Shown here: positions 19,141 through 20,490 of the stretch, piece after piece
Position numbering within the stretch: the first letter of the stretch is position 1
Layout of the letters: every line of letters starts with the position of its first letter
Source: Larix sibirica
Lineage: Eukaryota > Streptophyta > Pinopsida > Pinales > Pinaceae
Assembly: GCA_004151065.3 (NCBI GenBank)
Contig: NWUY0300008749.1
Coordinates: forward strand, 30,245 to 50,734
Direction of reading: 5' to 3'
Length of the DNA stretch: 20,490 bases
The notes under the pieces: generated by a model
Told to the model about the DNA's origin: nothing
Seen by the model: only the letters and a program-made list of their open reading frames with translations
Databases searched by the model: none
Made by a program: the position numbers and the translations under genes

Positions 19141-19500
19141 CACAACCAACCAGAAGCAACATGTCCACCTCCCGAATTGCTTGGAATTAGAGAATGATAA
19201 TACTCCAGGGAAACGTTTCATGTGGAAGAGAGATCACACTCACACAATCTATCCAGTCAAATAAGTAATAAAAGTATCTATTGAAGATAAAGAAGGATAT
19301 GGAGAGCTCAGAGAAAAATATTTTCCTCCATTGTTTACATAATTTAAAGAAGGTGAATGACACATCGATGAATGAAAAGCACCAAAATCGATGGATGTGG
19401 AAATTAATATGAAAGAAGTCGACATCTCCATCAATGATAGACCTATGTTAGCAAAAAATGGAGATTACTAGTTGGAGCAACAAACAATAGAGATACCAAA
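19141..19500 (+). pseudogene. Gypsy spacer with reduced or missing protease region
   Basis: Contains short coding-like pieces (for example EKYFPPLF, and MDVEINMKEVDISINDRP) interrupted by stops. No D-[ST]-G aspartic protease active site is recognisable. The distance from gag to RT is only a few hundred bases, which suggests that much of the protease and linker was deleted. Confidence 0.4.
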
Positions 19501-20245
19501 TCTTTTGAAAGAATACTAGGATGTGTTTGCCAGAGATTACAAATATTTAAAGGGCTTGGTGCAAGAGATGGGAGAAATGAAGATAGATATTATGCTGGAT
19601 TGAAAACCTATCAAGAAGCGAGTGCATAAATTAGCCCACAAATATAAGGATATAGTCAGGAAAGAAATAGAAAATATGTTGGTTTCCAGAATCATATATC
19701 TGGTCAACTAGTTAGAATGGGCTAGGCCAATGGTCATCTAGCCTAAGAAACATGACCTGAAAAGTATTTGAACTTGTTTCAATTTCAGAGGATTAAACCA
19801 AGTAACTCTTATAGATATGTTCCCTACACCTTTCGTAGACGAAATCATCAACAAAGTTGCAGCCCACAAATTTGACTCCTTCACAAATGGATTTTCAGGC
19901 TACAATCCAATGCCCATAGCAAAAGAGGGCCAACATAAGGCTACATTTGTGTGTGAATTTTGGTCATTCGCATACAAAGTTACACCCTTTGGATTGAAAA
20001 ATGCACCTATAGTATTTTCCAGAATCGTGATTAAGTATTTTTACGAATTCTTATATAAAACCATGGTTTTTTACTTCGATAACTAGACCATATATACAAT
20101 GTTAAGAGACCATGTTTAGTGGATTCGAATGATGTTAGGAATATGTAGACAGATTCAATTATCATTAAATATCAAGAAGTGTATTTTTTCCATTCATGTA
20201 GAAAATTCATTCGACGTTATTCATATATGACATCCCCCTTGGAGG
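19501..20245 (+). pseudogene. Gypsy reverse transcriptase, with nonsense codons
   Basis: One frame holds from about 19503 to 20086, interrupted only by in-frame stops. It contains DVFARDYKYLKGL before RT, PKKHDLKSI, FNFRGLNQVTLIDMFPTPF (the palm entry motif), SFTNGFSGYNPMPIAKEG (catalytic Asp position read as Asn in TNG), FGLKNAPIVFSR, and YFDN where active elements have YLDD or FLDD. A TAG follows YFDN, then TIYTMLRDHV and SLNIKKCIFS (the thumb/KC motif) in the same frame. So two of the three catalytic aspartates appear substituted, apart from the five or more stops. The enzyme would have copied element RNA into DNA. Confidence 0.9.
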
Positions 20246-20490
20246 AGTTGATTAAAACAAATGTTGGGTTTACATGGACATAAGAATGCACAAAATCATT
20301 TGAACTTCTTAAACGCAAGCTGGTCAAATCCCTGATCCTCCAATTCCCAAATTGTTCTAATAAGTTTCATGTCCACATAGACACATCAGGTATTGTAGTT
20401 GGCATAATATTGACCTATCTTGGTGATGACAAGATCAACTATTTGAATTCCTATGCTTGATCTAGATGGATATCGGTGGCCACCCACATA
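20246..20490 (+). pseudogene. Start of gypsy RNase H, runs off the window
   Basis: In a frame near 20290-20455 it reads FELLKRKLVKSLILQFPN, then FHVHIDTSGIVVGIILT, then GDDKINYLNSYA before a TGA. The HIDTSG piece holds the first catalytic Asp, equivalent to the H-[VI]-D-A-S motif of Ty3/gypsy RNase H (RT_RNaseH_2 type). The segment between the RT thumb and this point seems partly deleted. The rest, including integrase and the 3' LTR, lies outside. Confidence 0.82.

Larger units (their letters stand above)
18541..20490 (+). mobile_element. Decayed Ty3/gypsy LTR retrotransposon, incomplete at the window end
   Basis: In order it shows gag-like sequence, a short region where protease should be, reverse transcriptase, and the start of RNase H, the PR-RT-RH order of plant Ty3/gypsy (Metaviridae-type) elements. 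Nonsense codons occur throughout and gag has frameshifts, so it is dead. The stretch between gag and RT is far too short for a complete protease region, implying an internal deletion. No 5' LTR could be delimited; TGGTACTGACC at 18542 faintly resembles a tRNA-Met primer site but does not match it well. Confidence 0.88.

Overview
The window looks like nuclear DNA of a seed plant, most likely a large-genome gymnosperm (conifer type). It is AT-rich and mostly transposon debris and anonymous sequence. The few recognisable host-gene pieces are single exons bordered by plausible splice sites, with no partner exons nearby, as expected where introns are very long or gene fragments have been scattered. 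I see no bacterial gene organisation, operon, CRISPR array or RNA gene.

Layout: (1) 116-438 (+) holds two exons of a CPP/TCX (tesmin/TSO1-like, CXC domain) protein; the second exon has a one-base frameshift in an A run. (2) 1076-1587 is a dense array of a near-palindromic 14-bp motif (GTCGGATATTCGAC), reversed in the left part and forward in the right part. (3) 2400-8857 is a 3.2-kb block present twice head to tail. The copies are separated by a single N at 5596 and I saw one mismatch between them; a second N is at 8858. This is most likely an assembly duplication. Each copy carries a decayed minus-strand reading frame. (4) 8895-9196 is an unrecognised coding-like stretch. (5) 9487-12639 is a short tandem repeat (three units of about 200-250 bp) split by a 5'-truncated minus-strand LINE with a perfect 16-bp target-site duplication. 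The LINE retains an RT tail, a zinc-binding zf-RVT region and RNase H, and its 3' coding end is internally duplicated. (6) 13131-13349 (+) is an intact 73-codon plant cryptochrome exon. (7) 14124-15700 carries two diverged pieces of the 3.2-kb block in the opposite order. (8) 16450-18280 holds diverged direct repeats and a 64-65-bp minisatellite. (9) 18541-20490 (+) is a decayed Ty3/gypsy retrotransposon (gag, RT, start of RNase H) running off the window.

The genes do not form a functional unit. The CPP and cryptochrome exons are on the same strand but belong to unrelated genes, so at least one is a fragment, or one sits inside a giant intron of the other. I did not find a convincing new biological system. 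The most unusual sequence structures are the spaced palindrome array, the precisely dated LINE-into-tandem-repeat insertion, and the N-bounded 3.2-kb duplication.
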